64,000 nucleotides of DNA from Magnolia sinica (lineage: Eukaryota; Streptophyta; Magnoliopsida; Magnoliales; Magnoliaceae). Under the pieces are notes generated by a model. That model made no database searches, was not told where the DNA came from, and saw only the letters and a program-made list of their open reading frames with translations. The DNA is taken from positions 92,499,501 through 92,563,500 of the forward strand of contig NC_080573.1 in assembly GCF_029962835.1 (NCBI RefSeq), read 5' to 3'. The stretch's first letter is position 1. The number at the start of each line of letters is the position of its first letter. Positions 11,001 to 25,679 of the stretch are shown here, in pieces. Position numbers and translations under genes: made by a program.

Positions 11001-11503
11001 TGTTAATGCACTTATTTGTATACCTTGTTAATTAATCACGTGAGTTTATGTGTTATGTAGTCGGTTGAGTTATTAGAAGCTGAAGACCGAAGACACAAGT
11101 AGACATGGAGCATTAAGGAGTGAAAAACAAATAAAAGAAGTACCTTGGTGACCCTAAACCATAGTTCCAAAATAACCTTAACCTCTAGATGATCCTAACC
11201 TTAATAAGCAAACCTTGATTCATTATCCCTTAGCCTTAGGAGTCCAATTCAAATGTGATAAGTAAGGCTAAAAGAGTTGCAAAACTACTATAAGCATACC
11301 TATCCAAAACAATAGTTTTTTAGTGGTCCTCAATCCCATTGACAGTTTGTCGATTGGTCTCGATGGCATTGAAGGACCAAATTGATCCGATCGAAGAAAC
11401 AATCTCGCAACCATACAGATATATTTCTAAATTTTATCGAGAGGATCGACGGATAGTTCGATCCTATTGAAGGGGCTTTTGATCATATTGAAAGATCTGT
11501 TAA

Positions 11504-11505
<2 letters not shown>

Positions 11506-11569
<64 letters not shown>
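11506..11569. repeat. (TA)n microsatellite, left of the inverted-repeat element
   Basis: About 32 TA units run straight up to the first base of the inverted-repeat element; a matching tract lies at the other end (13118-13188). Confidence 0.95.
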
Positions 11570-13196
<1,627 letters not shown>

Positions 13197-14181
13197 TTGT
13201 CTAAATTCTCTAGACTACCTATCTAGGTGAATCTTATAGGATTATAAATCTCTTAAGTTGAAGGAGATTCAACTAACCTCCAATCACCTTGGTCAGCTCT
13301 TGGAGCATCATATGTAAGACGATTAATCATATGAGCTAAAGCATCGGCATCAATGATTGGGGGAGAAATTAAGGAGCAGATTCAAATACGAGAGATCTTT
13401 GAAGAAGTGACTCAAGCAAAATGCTATAAAAGGGACGACCAATCAAGTAAGTTGTCAATTGTAAGAGTCTACATACTCTTTCCTTGTGTATGATTTAGTA
13501 TAGAGTTTGTGACCCAAATTCTCACGTAGGTTTTAAGAGCGTATCACCATCAACATGGGTGATTACGTGTAAGTCCTCGTATAGGCCTTTAGCGGGAATG
13601 TACGCTTTATAACTCATTATGTAGGCATCTGACAGGAGTGTACATTTGTAAGCCCTTGTGTAGGTCTCTGATGGAAGTATACTCTTGTATAGGTTAAATG
13701 TGAACTTTAATTAAAACCTCCGATAGTGAATAGTGGTACACTTATGGAGAGTGCATCCGCCTGGAGTGAAGTAGGGAAACTAAACTATTATACATGCTTG
13801 TGTTTAAGATTGTTATTTGAGCACATTTCTATTTATGCATGTGAACTTAATTTGTTGAATTATATATATCCATGATTAGATAAATGTTAGGTGTTGAATA
13901 GTTAGTACATCCCACACACAAGATCAATATCTATATACACTAGTTGCTTTATTAGTATATATTTTATATTTAATGTGATTGGACCCACTTTAGCTTGGAA
14001 GCCTCAATGTTAATTGCCTTCTTAGTTTAAATTGGTATATGATTTTAAATAGGTAATTGTATTTTTAATTGTGAAATTTTTAAGTGGTCCTATTCACCTT
14101 CCATATAGGACTTAGCCATAATTCTATAGCTCCACTAAGCTTCTATACACGCAATGGTAAAGTATCATATGCAATTTCAAT

Positions 14182-14192
14182 TGGTATCAGAG
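14182..14192 (+). other. Primer-binding site of copia F
   Basis: TGGTATCAGAG just after the LTR end, the same tRNA-iMet type site as in copia A and B. Confidence 0.75.
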
Positions 14193-14249
14193 TGGGTGGC
14201 TCTTGAAGGGCATAACCGCCTAGAGTTGATCTAAAGGGGCTTTAAAATT

Positions 14250-15300
14250 ATGTCTGCCCAATGTGTTGTCACACAACCGCCTTATTTTCATGGGTCTAAT
14301 TACACCTATTAAAAGGCTAGGATGATAGTCTTTCTAAGATCCCTTGACCCTTTGATTTGGGCTACAGTTGAACAATGATAAACTATGCCCATGGAACAAA
14401 TCGTGGTTGATGGTAGAACCATTAGCACTCTCAAAGATAAATCTAAATGGAGTGTCGATGAGAGAGTGAAGTTAACCTATGATGTCAAAGCTCTCAATGC
14501 TATTTACTATGTCATTTAGCCCAATGAATTTAAACGTATTTGTACTTGTAAAATAGGAAAGGAAGCATAAGACATCTCGAAAACTACCCATGAGGGCACG
14601 AGCACAATTAAAAGATCGAAACTTCAGCTCTTAATAACCCAATTTGAAAATATAAAAATGGAAGAGTTTGAAACTTTCATGAAGTTTTATTCTAAACTTA
14701 ATGATATTTGTAACTCCATTTAGGGTTTAGGAGGGAGGATTCCAGTAGGTTTTATATGTAGGAAAACACCTAGATCATACCACAAAGGTTTTCTCCTAAG
14801 ATAACCTCGATAAAAGAGTGTATGAATATAGACGAGTTGAACATAAAAGAACTCTTAAGTTCCCTACAAACTTATGAACTAAACTTTAAGACCTCCTCTA
14901 ACAAGAAGAAACTAGCCGTCCTTAAAACTTCATATAAGTATTCATATAAGTAAAAGATTGTTAAATCTAAAAGTGATATTGACGATGAGGATGAGGAAGG
15001 GGAATTTTCTAGAAAATTTAAGAAATTCCACAAGTTTAATATAAGGAAGAGTTGTGACTCAAAAGGTTAAATCGGTTGAACCTTTGCGTAAAGGTAAATA
15101 TTTCAAAAAATCGAGTATAACCCAATGTTCCAATTATGAGAGTTATAAACATGATATTGATATATGTACTAGCAAAGTAAAATCCTAAGGCAAGGTTATG
15201 GAAATAAATTTAGATGATACGGAGGGGTCCGAACCTGATTCATGAGACTCCTCTAGTGATGAAGACCTTGGATGCTTACCTTTTTTTAATAGCCTCAACC
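14250..15300 (+). pseudogene. Copia gag, decayed (copia F)
   Basis: Translation with shifts gives MSAQCVVTQPPYFHGSNY, then ALNAI, PNEFKRICTC, THEGTSTIKRSKLQLL and FMKFYSKLNDICNS, matching the Gag of copia A residues 1-170 in order. There are many in-frame stops (for example after GSNYTY and before KARM). A zinc knuckle is only hinted at near 15130. It is a relic with no protein product. Confidence 0.7.
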
Positions 15301-15369
15301 ATGGTGTCCCTCCCTAAAGATTTGGGAGACCATAACACCTCAAATAGGTGACCTTAGAAGGTTTCAAAA

Positions 15370-16993
15370 TGAGAGCTGGCGATGTCCTAGAGGAGGGGTG
15401 AATAAGACAATGCCATATAATTGAAATAAATTTGGAATATATAAAGATTATAAAAATCTCAATTTCTTGAGTATTGAAACCTTGATTCTAAATGATTCGT
15501 AAAACAACATTTACCTAAAATATTAGGTAGGACAACCTTATTTCATGAATATCTTTCAAATTAGCAAGAGAAAATAATAAAAAAATTACAACATTTACCA
15601 CAAGAATGAAATAATAAATAACATCCACTACTAAAAGATTAAAGCATTCACAGCAAGGTATAAGAGGTTATAGTGGTTTGATGCTTAAAACAACTACACC
15701 TACTCTACTCCCAAAATTACTAGTTATCACTATAATAAGGTTTTCGCAACTTCACTTTAACAACCTGATATAGTTCCTTGTGATTTTCACGGGCTATCAC
15801 AATAAAAACCCCTTTTGTAATTTTCACAGATTATAACAAATAAAAATTCCTACTGAGATTTTGACAGGCTATCTTAGAAAAATCTCTACTGAGATTTTTA
15901 CAAGCTATCTCATAAAAACCTTTATTGAGATTTTCACAGGTTATCTCAGAAAAACCTAAAAAGAAATACAGTAAATGTACTTATCTTCAAAATGAATATT
16001 CAAAGACGTGACAGAAGCTTTTAGTAAAAGAACTTCTTTCTTGAATGTAGATGGTGCAATGTTTAATCAGACAGAAAGAGTATAGGATTATATAGATTTT
16101 ATAAATGGATACTTGATTTTATTTTTTTAAATCTCAGAGAAGAGTATAGATTACCCTTTTATAATAAGATTAAAAAGATCTTGAGATAATGGAATTGAAT
16201 AAGTTATAAATTAAATTTATAAATACCAATAGATTGCTTGTCGAGGACTTGAGCTTCTCTCTCTCTCTCTTGAGAATAATTATAGTAAATTTTCATTTTC
16301 ATTTAGAATGAGAGAAAAACTCAATTTATAGGCAAAGAGGTTGGAACTTCAGCTAGCCTAAGACCGACTTCGACTGGCCGGATTCCACTGGATTTATTCC
16401 AACGACTATTGGATCACACAGGATAAGATCTATCCAAAATTCGGCTGGCCGAACATTACAATTCTGCTAGCTGAATTCCTACAAAAATCAAAGATTTGCA
16501 TTGCTAGAATTTCACCCAAATTTTATTGGGCTAGCTGAATTTCAAGCTTAGGCTAGCAAACCAAAACTTAGGCTAGCCGAATTTTCAATAGAATTTGTTA
16601 TTTTGTTCGAGTTTGAAGTTAGGCTGGCTAAGGAAGATAGGCTAGCCGAACCTGAAGATAGGCTAGTCGAATTCCACAGTAAAAACACTTATTAAAACCC
16701 AAGTTAATGAATTTTTTAAAGTACCTAAACCTAAGGTCTTTCTAGGGTTATACCACCTGTGTTTTAGCAAATATATAAGACATCATGTCTTGAATTTTGA
16801 CTTGATCTTGTCTTGAATACGAGCATCAATTTCTTGAGAAGATGTGCCGATCTTGAGTTGATCATAAGCCGATCTTGAGTTGATCTTTAGTCATGTAGAG
16901 TATTTGTGATTCCATACTTATGATCTAACCTTGAAGTACTTTTGTCTTACGAAATTTAACAATATATGTATGCTTAACATAACAACACTTACA
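15370..16993 (-). repeat. LTR of copia C (3' LTR, minus)
   Basis: 1624 bp, ending ACTTACA on plus as in copia A, with the conserved 'gtcctagagg..gggtgaata' start. Its palindromes are built on GGCTAGCC/GGCTGGCC (16360-16680) rather than CGACTGGTCG. The sequence after it (16994-17010, tctcccattttgtc) is a weakened purine tract on minus. A (TC)n run lies at 16257-16270. Confidence 0.75.
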
Positions 16994-17589
16994 ATCTCCC
17001 ATTTTGTCAATTTTATAACAAAACACACAACATACATAATACATCCATCATTTATGATTACACTCATTCACAAGAATTATTAACAAGATCAATAAGCTTG
17101 AAGCTACCCTATGGAGGTTGTAAGGATCGTCCTTATAATTCTCGTAGACAACTATGATGCTCTCCTTGTGAAATACAACATATAGTGTGCAAAAAAAAAA
17201 TAAAAAAATGAAGCATTCTACTATGTAGCACTATGTAGCATTCCACTATGAAGAGTTCCACTATGTAACATTCCACCCCACACACACTATTTTCTCTCCC
17301 TTTGTGTTACGAGTTGACAACGGAAGAAGAAGTTTTATGATATATTAAGAAGCATATCAAAGTAGGGTAAAATAACATGAATGCCAATATCTAGAAATAG
17401 CAATTAACATATATATCAGGGAAAATATTGCGTCAAGATGAATAACACTGTATAAGACAGTATATAAAATATTCATACAACCATAATATATCATCAAGCA
17501 AATCATCCAAAATATCCAAATAAACCATCGAATAAGTTTAGTACAAAACCAACATAATTAAAGAAAGTAAACAAATCAAGCTCAATCTG

Positions 17590-18660
17590 ACCCTGAGGAA
17601 GATGGTTCAGGCATCAAAGGATCATTAAGTCGCAAACTCCGGTTGATGCGATGGAAGTACTTTTTCATGTACTTCATTGTACACTTTTGGGTTTAGGCTA
17701 ATGAAGCCTAAGATACATGTAGAGCCTCAACCTTCTCCTCTAATGCAGATAACCTCTCATCAAATTGAGAGGGATGATAGTCAGAATCAGTTGGATCATC
17801 AGAATCTTCTAATTCAATGAAGATGTCATCCATAGTTGTGTCTGTTGCCTCTTGCGGCTCTTCTTGTCCTCCTCTTTGCTCCGATAGGGAAGTGAGGTCC
17901 ATCATATTCAAATTCAAGTTGTTAAAAAGGAGTTCGGATTTTGTTGCATTAACCGTAGAGACTTGGACATTGTAATGAAAAGTAATACTAGACATACGAT
18001 GTCCAAACGGAATTGACCCATTCTTTGGATGCAAGCGAAATTGAATGATGACGTAACAAATCAAAGAAGGTAAATAGACACGAATACCCATAACAACGGC
18101 ATGACATAAAAGGAGTAAGATGAGATGTAAGATGTGGTATTTAGGAAATAGTTTGTTGGAGGGTAAGGCATTACCGGATCGCCATTCAGTATTGAAACCA
18201 CATAATGCTCTTGTAATCGATTTTTTTCAGATTTAGATATTTTCTCTAAAATTGTAGTGATCAGAATTCCATCATCTGCAACGTATATGTCCATTAAAGC
18301 AGATATGACAAAAGGCGTAATAGTGATTGTCTCTTCTACAAATTTAATAAAGAATTATAAATCCTCGAGAGAAACATCACAAATAGAGGCAAACATGCCT
18401 TGCACAATAGACTAGTAAGCTGTCCCACCCTAATGCAAAATTCTTTCCCATCTAACCTTAGAAAGAATTTCAACAAGACCAAAATGAGCAACATGGTCTA
18501 AATTTACAGATTTTTCAATAATAATATTCCTTATGTGGAAATCTCGAACATGTTTTGGATCATCCTCTGATGAGCACAACAATTGTACACCAAGAGGGAT
18601 GGATCTAGAAGATGAACTAGCTCTGGATTTACGTACAGTACGCTTTACTATAGGTTCCAT
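17590..18660 (-). pseudogene. Extra ORF of copia C, broken
   Basis: Function unknown. Minus-strand pieces start near 18660 with MEPIVKRTVRKSRASSSS, continue through VRDFHIRNIIIEKSV and HFGLVEIL (to 18430), and resume at 18294-17708 with an acidic MDDIFIELEDSDDPTDSD followed by LDERLSALEEKVEAL. This is the same protein order as the extra ORF of copia B (34725-35880): basic Ser/Arg-rich start, globular middle, acidic patch, coiled coil. Several frameshifts and stops separate the pieces. Copia C keeps this ORF although its gag-pol is gone. Confidence 0.6.
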
Positions 18661-18769
18661 CTTAAAAGCACAAGAAAAATTACAAGAAAAATGCAATGGT
18701 AGTGATTGGTTATCTCTTTATTTCTTTATTTGTGTTGATTTTCTCTTGTTAAGTTTGATGTTTTGATCT

Positions 18770-18958
18770 TAAAGATGTTGTGAAATAAGGTTGTCTTGCC
18801 TAAAGCTTTTAAGTGAAGGTTGTCCTACGAACTATTTGTAATCAAGATTTCAATACTCTAAACAATTAAGAGTAATTCTTTAATTATTCCTCATTATATC
18901 AAAATATTTTGTATTATCCTATTCACCACCCCCAGGACATCTATAGCTCGTCCTTTCA
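18770..18958 (+). repeat. Inverted LTR-end fragment of copia C type
   Basis: Reads toward plus and ends 'cctattcacc..ggacatctatagc..tttca', the usual LTR end of these copia elements. It matches the reverse complement of 15370-15560 with several mismatches, so two LTR pieces of one family face opposite ways across the extra ORF. Confidence 0.6.
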
Positions 18959-19207
18959 AATCCTATGAATGTTCAGAATCTGTTTAAATCTGTTTATGAT
19001 GTTGTAACCGCTCTATCACCTAACTGGATAGATTAAGACTCCGATTACAGTAGAAGTATTGATTGAATCAAGCAAGATGACATTAAGATAACTACAAGTG
19101 GATCCTTGGTGCTTTAGTTTCCATTATGTTAATAGTTTCAATTCACAATAATATCTTTTCAATTCTCAGATTTAGTGTAGTCTACAGTTCTAATTCTTAA
19201 ATACTTC

Positions 19208-20167
19208 TTAAATCCACAAGACATTAAGTCCATATGGGTTCGACCTCGATATCACCGAGATTATTACTACTTCACAAACTTGCACTTGGGGTATAAGCAT
19301 GGCCTCAACTTTTCTTGTGACATTGTCCACCCTAGCGCTCATGTCATTGTCTTCTCTTAAGACATACATCCCTCCCTTCTCTTTTGATTGAGTTGGCTTA
19401 AAAGTGGTAGGTCTTGAGGAGGTGTCCCATGATTGCACGTTTTTAGCAAGTTGGTCAAAGTAATCACACACATCATCGAGTTCCTTATGAATTTCTTAAT
19501 ACACATCATCTCTACAAATTGGCACATGGGATTAGTTAATCCGTCATAGAAAAACTTATTACCTACCATGTTTCGCAACCATGATGTGGACAGGAATTCA
19601 AGAGATCCTTGAATCTCTCCCAACATTGGAAGAAGGTTTCTTCCTCTTTTTGGGCAAAATTCATGATCGCCCTCCTTAAGGTGTTTGTTGTATGAACCAG
19701 GAAGAACTTTTTAAAGAACTCCCGGGTCATCTCAGCCTAAGTACCAATGGATCGCAGCCTTAAGGAGTGCAGCCACCACTTAGCATTCTCTTTCAGTGAG
19801 AAGGGAAACAATTTCAATCTTAGAGTATCTTCAGAAACATTATTAAAGTGTAGGGTAGCGACGATCTCATCAAATTCTTTCAAGTACAAATATTGTCTTT
19901 CAGAACCTAGCCCATGAAATTTAGGAAGAAGTTGAATTACTCCTGGCATAAAATTCACGTTTCCTACATTGAGTGGAAAAATCATGCAGGAAGGTATACT
20001 CGCCTTCGCAGGTTGTAAATAATCACATAAGGTTTTAGGCAGGGAGCCTGATGTACCTCATTCTCATCTTGAAGTTCTTCAGCCGGGTGGTGAGGTTGAT
20101 TTACAATTATTATCTCAACTAACTCATAGGATCTTAAGTGATGTCTAATCTGGTGATGGATATGCAA
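19208..20167 (-). pseudogene. Ty3/gypsy (Athila/Tat-type) gag, N-terminal and middle part
   Basis: Minus-strand frames include a retrotransposon Gag domain (19985-19737): FHGLGSERQYLYLKEFDEI, RLKLFPFSLKENAKWWL. This continues as EMTREFFKKFF and ETFFQCWERFKDLL around 19720-19600. Stops and shifts occur near 19740 and 19560. A primer-site-like region lies upstream at 20478-20497. The later part of gag is not on this strand; it appears on plus at 22233, so the gag halves point in opposite directions. Confidence 0.75.
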
Positions 20168-20477
20168 TCCTTCAACTAATCCTCCTTTGCTTAAAAGATG
20201 TAGAGTGTTGTCACATACCCACTTTGTTAAGAAATACTCTAGATCCCTCTAATTTTAAACTATTACTAAAAATAAAAATTCAGAATCTACAAAATTTGAA
20301 AAAGATAAAAGTAAGGATATTAACAAAGATGAATTGCTAAGTTAAATGCTATAAAACAGAAAACAAGTTAGTCGTTAAAAGCAAATTCAAAAAATTTAAT
20401 TTAGAAAAAACACAACAAAAGTTAGTCCTAATAATTAACTAATTCTAAAACTAAAATAATTTATAAAGTACAGCGTA

Positions 20478-20497
20478 GTCCCTAGCAACGGCACCAA
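20478..20497 (-). other. Primer-binding site region of the minus-strand gypsy
   Basis: On minus the bases read TTTTGGTGCCGTTGCTAGGG, close to the TGGCGCCGTTGCCGGGG motif that follows the 5' LTR of plant Athila/Tat elements. It lies about 310 bases before the gag start. The LTR beyond it is cut at 20543 by copia LTR E. Confidence 0.65.
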
Positions 20498-20543
20498 AAA
20501 CTTGTTCGAACATAAGAAGGTAGAAGTTGTCAAACTTGACAAG

Positions 20544-22223
20544 TGAAAAGGCCGAACAATATGTCCTAGAGCGGAGGGGAGGTGAATACGACTATGCCAA
20601 ATTAAAAAAATAAATGCAGAATTTAAAGGATGATAGCACAATTAAATAATAAAGAAGCATAAGTAAACATCAACCTCAAATATACTAGTATTGAGAGATT
20701 GATACAAACTTAGTTCTAAGGACAATTTAACACCAAAAACCAAAGGCTTTTGGCAGGACAACCTTACTAGAATGTTTGTAAGTATCAAAAACCCAAACCA
20801 ATAAAGAGGCAAAGGAAATGATAACTAAAATATACTAAGTTATTACAGCATTCCCACAAGTGCATAAAATAAATTACACCATTCACCACAAATGCTTAAA
20901 ATAAATTACAACATTTACACACATAAGCACATTCAATCATCCAGCACATTTCCAAGAATTATAGTGGTTCACTTGTGTGTACACCAACTGTTAGAAAGTA
21001 GCCACACAATTGCTCTACTCTTTATATCCACTCTCTCAGGATATTAGCGTTTACTATGAAAAAAGGTTTTCCAAGGTTTACCTTAAAACCTTTACAATTG
21101 TGTCTTTGCTTGGGCTTACACAATTCCAAAAACCCCACACTCTGAGATTTTCTGGATCACCTCAGACAAACTAAAAAGAGATTTTTCTGGCACAACCTTA
21201 AAAATCAAAAAGGATATACAAAAAGTAAATGTACTTATCTAAAAATTCTCCTTTGAAGAAACTCGGTAGAACCAATTTGATGTAGACAAAGATGTTCAAT
21301 GTCCAGTCTTATAGATGAAAAGGTTCTAATTCTAAATGATTTTTAATTAAATCAACCTGGTCTAGCTTGATTTGATTTTGATCTCAAGAAAGGGGAAGAC
21401 TCAAATCCCTTCTTAAAGTAAGATTGGAATAAAGATCTCAAAATCAAATAATAAAAGCTAATTAAAGAGAATATTAAATGAGCACAATATAGCTTAAAAA
21501 TATCATAAACTTATCTCTCAGAGTGGTGTCTTGATTTCGCTTTTAATCAATGAATAAACTCTAAAATTCGTGCTCTATTTATAAGTGAAAATACTGTTCA
21601 CTTGACTAGTCTAAGGGTTAGTTCGACTGGTTGAAGGACCAACAAAATTTTAAATTTTTCGACGCGATATGATAAGACCGTTGCTCGATTGGTCAAGCAC
21701 TGCACTCAACTAGTCAAGTGGGACCCAGAAATGTTGCTAGACTTTGAGTCAAGCCTGCACGACCGGTCGAGTGACATGACCAGTCACCAGGACTGGTCAA
21801 GAGCCCAACAGAAAATTTTAAAAAATAGCAACAAACCATGGACTGGTCGAGAAAACTCTTAGATTGGTCAAGGCAGTACTTGGACTAGTCGAACAAGGTC
21901 TAATACTAGTTGAGAAAATGACCTATAAACAAATGAAATGACCCACAAAGAATATGCAATGATTATGACACTATCTAGGGTCAATCTCGGGTCATGCAAA
22001 CCTGTTTGTGAGTTGGAACAAATGAAACATCATACGCTTCCGAATCTTGATATCTTGTGATACTTGAAGCTTGAGTTCGGTTTCTTGAACTTGAGCTTGA
22101 GTCACGCTTGAGTTCTTGAGTCTTTAGTATACAGTAGTTAAACTTCAAACTTGAACTTGAGTTCTTGAATTTTAGCTTGAAACCATGAACTTCAACACTC
22201 TTTACTTCAACTTGAAGATGTAA
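20544..22223 (-). repeat. Copia LTR E, solo or truncated
   Basis: Begins TGAAAAGGCC and 'atgtcctagag' like copia A. It has the same internal layout: repeated cytosine-poor 5' part, TATA box near 21588, and CGACTGGTCG/GACTAGTC palindromes at 21600-21910. The expected ACTTACA end is missing; it stops near 22223. The left flank ACAAG and the right flank GCAAG (22224-22228) could be a worn target duplication, which would make it a solo LTR. Confidence 0.65.
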
Positions 22224-22232
22224 GCAAGTTCG

Positions 22233-23090
22233 ATGAAGATGCAGACAACTTTAAAATGCATGAACCTGATCACTTCAACTCAAAGCATGATGCAAATACT
22301 AAATGGTTTAGCACAACAAAATTTGACAATACCACGGGTGTTAGATTTTCACAATAGCATTTACAATGAGGCCATGAAAGTTTTTTGTGGTATTTGTGCT
22401 AGCAATGCACACTTAACATAGAATTGTCCTACAATTCCTACATTTCAAGAGTTGTTCTATGAGCAATCAAATGCCATAAACAACTACCAATGACCATTCA
22501 ACAGACCCACCTCAAATACATACAATCCCAACTGGAGAAATCATCCAAACTTCAGTCGGAGGAATGGACAAACGGCTACACCTCAAGAGGCCATTTCTCA
22601 ACTTATCAATCAAAGGAGGTCTCAAGAAAATACGGTTCAGAAATTCATGTAAAATTAAGTGTAATTTAATCAAAATATATTGCAAGCATTCTAAAACATT
22701 AAGACAACTTTGGGAGTGTTTGCATCGTCTATTTAAAGAATAGAGTCACAACTTGTTATTATGAAGAAAGGGACCTTGCCAACCCAACCTCTCCCTAACC
22801 CAAAACAATAATGTGAAATAAGTGACCATAGCTCTTCAAATCACATGGAGCAAGCTAAATCTATCACCACTCTTAGAAGTGAAAACATAATTGATAAGAC
22901 CATCCCAACAAGAGCTGAAAAGCCTAAGGATTCAGAAGAAACTGGGAGAGATGATAAACTTAGCATTGCTCTACAAGAGAAAGAACTGGAAAAAATATAT
23001 AAGCCGGTTACACCATTCCCCCAACGATTGATTGCACCAAAATTTCTATCTAACACTCAAGATTTTTTGGAGGTTCTAAAATAGGTGAAG
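22233..23090 (+). pseudogene. Gypsy gag C-terminal part with zinc knuckle
   Basis: Frames at 22233-22421 and 22845-23084 contain a complete CCHC pattern (C-G-I-C, H, C near 22386-22428) although a TAG codon sits inside it. Then come TIPTFQEL, NNYQ, TLPTQPLPNP and SITTLRSEN, matching the gag remnant at 1-795. The end, FLEVLKQVKVNISLLD, leads into the protease. Stops are frequent. Confidence 0.75.
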
Positions 23091-23279
23091 GTCAACATTT
23101 CACTTTTGGATGTTATCAAACAAATACCCTCATATGCCAAGTTCTTGAAAGACATTTACATGACCAAAAGAAGGCAAAGTATTTACAAGAAAAAATTTTA
23201 AGTAAAAAAGTTAGTGCCATCTTAAAGAAAGATGTGTCACAAAAATACAAGGATTTGGGTATCCCAACTATTTCTTGCG

Positions 23280-23848
23280 TAATCAGGGACTATCGAATTA
23301 AGCACGCACTTCTTGACTTAGGAGCGAGCGTGAATTTGATTCCTTACTCGATCTACGAATAGCTTGGTTTAGGTAAATTGAAACCCACCAAGACCACACT
23401 TTAATTAGCTGATCGTTCGGTTCGTATGCCGAGAGGAATGATCTAGGACGTGTTAGTCCAAGTTGACAAATTTTACTATCCATTAGATTTTATCGTCTTG
23501 GATACACAGCCTTTCATGGACACGAGCACTCAGATTCCAATCATTTTAGGCCATCCATTCTTAGCTACATCAAATGCCATTATCAATTGCAAGAATGGAA
23601 TTATAAAATTGACTTTCGGGAACATGACATTAGATCTTAATATCTTTAACATATTTAAACAACCCGAGGAAGTTGACGATGCCCACGAAATTAACCTGAT
23701 TGATTTATTTGTGGAAGAAAGTGCCCTCTTGACTCTTTACTCTAATGATCTAGAGACATGTTTGGCCCACTCCACTTATTTGGATAATGAGATGATTATG
23801 AAGATGGATGCCTTGCTTGATGCCTCCCCGGTCCTTGAAATTGACTAG
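23280..23848 (+). pseudogene. Gypsy protease
   Basis: LLDLGASVNLIPYSIYE near 23308-23360 is the active-site region with Leu in place of the usual Ser/Thr. PIILGHPFLATSNAIINC (around 23535-23590) is the conserved flap/ILGRPFL region. A TAG codon interrupts it near 23360. The open stretch 23450-23848 is the C-terminal part and linker. Confidence 0.75.
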
Positions 23849-23869
23849 TGGAGGCCACAATTTGAACAG

Positions 23870-24820
23870 TTGCCCCTTAATGAGACAAAGCCTCTACCAT
23901 CAAGTATCAAGGCACTAAAGTTTGACCTAAAACCGTTATTGACTGATCTTAAATATGCTTACTTAGGTCAAATTGAGACATATCCGGTGGTGATTTCTTC
24001 CCACTTGGATAAGGAACAAGAAAGTATGCTCGTTGCTACTCTAAAAGAACACAAAGGAGCCATTAGATGGAACATCGCAGACCTCAAGGGAATTGATCCT
24101 TTAATTTACACTCACCACATTCACCTTAAGGATAATACGAAAACATCTAGACAACCACAATGTAGACTAAATCCAAATGTGAAGGAAGTGGTTAAGGTTG
24201 ATGTGCTTAAGTTGTTGAATTTGGGTATCATATACCCAATATCCGATAGCCAAAGAGTGAGTCCAACACAGGTGGTTCCCAAGAAGTCTGGGATCACCAT
24301 CATAGCCAATGCGGAAAATGAACTCATTCCAACTAGAGTCACTATTGGTTGGAAAATGTGCATTGACTATTGGAAATTAAACACCGTCACTAGGAAAGAC
24401 CACTTTCCTTTGCCTTTCGTTGATCAAATTTTAGAAAGGTTAGTTGGTCATTCCTACTATTGTTTTCTAGATGCTTATTCATATTATAATAAAAAAGAGA
24501 TAGCCCTTGAAGACTAAGAAAAGATAATTTTCACATGTCCCTTTGGCACTTTCGCATACCGAAGGATGCCATTCGAGCTGTGTAATGCATCCGCCACCTT
24601 CCAGAGATGCATGTTGAGTATCTTCTCAGACATGGTGGGGCAATTTTTAGAGGTCTTTATGGATGACTTCTCTATGTTTGGTTCATCTTTCAACAATTGT
24701 ATTGAAAATCTTAAACATGTGCTGAAAGATGTGAAGAAAAGAATCTCGTGCTCAATTGGAAAAATTGTCACTTCATGGTTTGCAAGGGAACAGTCTTGGA
24801 CATATTATATCATCTAATGA
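23870..24820 (+). pseudogene. Gypsy reverse transcriptase
   Basis: The open frame 23870-24517 carries the N-terminal RT blocks (KEVVKVDVLKLLNLGIIYPI, VVPKKSG, MCIDYWKLN, DHFPLPFVDQILERL). It stops at TAA 24515, and the downstream part (24518-24817) has CPFGTFAYRRMPF, NASATFQRCM and the catalytic-site version FMDDFSMF near 24656. The break between palm blocks removes function. Confidence 0.85.
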
Positions 24821-25059
24821 AAAAGTGGTGTATAAAACCAAAATTGTTCTTATCTCTAACCTACCTCCACCTAAAAGCATATGCGACGCGTGTTCCTTTT
24901 TGAGACATAGGTTTTTATAGAAGATTCATTAAAGAGTTCAGTCATATATCTTGTCCTTTGCATAATCTTCTTCAAAAGGATACTACATTTGAGTGGTCTA
25001 AAGAATGCCAAAAAGCATTTTTTAAGCTTAAGGGCATGTTAATTAGCACTCCAATCATG

Positions 25060-25603
25060 CATCCACCCTACTAGAGCCTCCCCTAGAGACTATGCTATTG
25101 GGGTGGTATTAAGCCATAGAAAAGAGAAAAAGCCATATGTGATCTACTACACAAGTAGAACTCTAAATTCTGCCCAGATGAATTATTATACTATGGAAAA
25201 GGAACTCTTAACCATAGTCTTTGCTCTGGACAAGTTTAGGTCCTACTTGATCGGATTTAAGATAATAATATTCACGGACTATTCGACACTAAAGTACCTT
25301 TTTTCGAAGAAGGATTCCAAGCCTCGTTTGTTAAGATGGATCCTCCTACTCCAAGTATTTGATATAAAAATCCGCAATAAGAAAGGAGTGGAGAATGTAA
25401 TAGTTGACCATCTTTCCAGGCTAGTCATATTCGATTCTATTGAGACGACCCACATTAACAGCATGTTCCCTGATGAGAAACTTTTCAAAGTCTCTCATCT
25501 AACTTGGTTTGCTGACATTGTAAATTATCTTGCTACATGTATTACATTGACACATTGGACAAAGCATGATAAAATGAAATTCTTCACCGAGGTGTGTAAG
25601 TAA
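25060..25603 (+). pseudogene. Gypsy RNase H
   Basis: YAIGVVL-like start near 25090, then [28 protein letters not shown] and DHLSRL, the plant gypsy RNase H pattern. The region 24820-25080, which should link it to the RT, has stops and shifts. Confidence 0.8.
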
Positions 25604-25679
25604 ATTTGGGATGATCCATATCAATTTAAGTATTGCATATATCATATTATAAGGAGATGTGTTCCTGACAACGAACATC

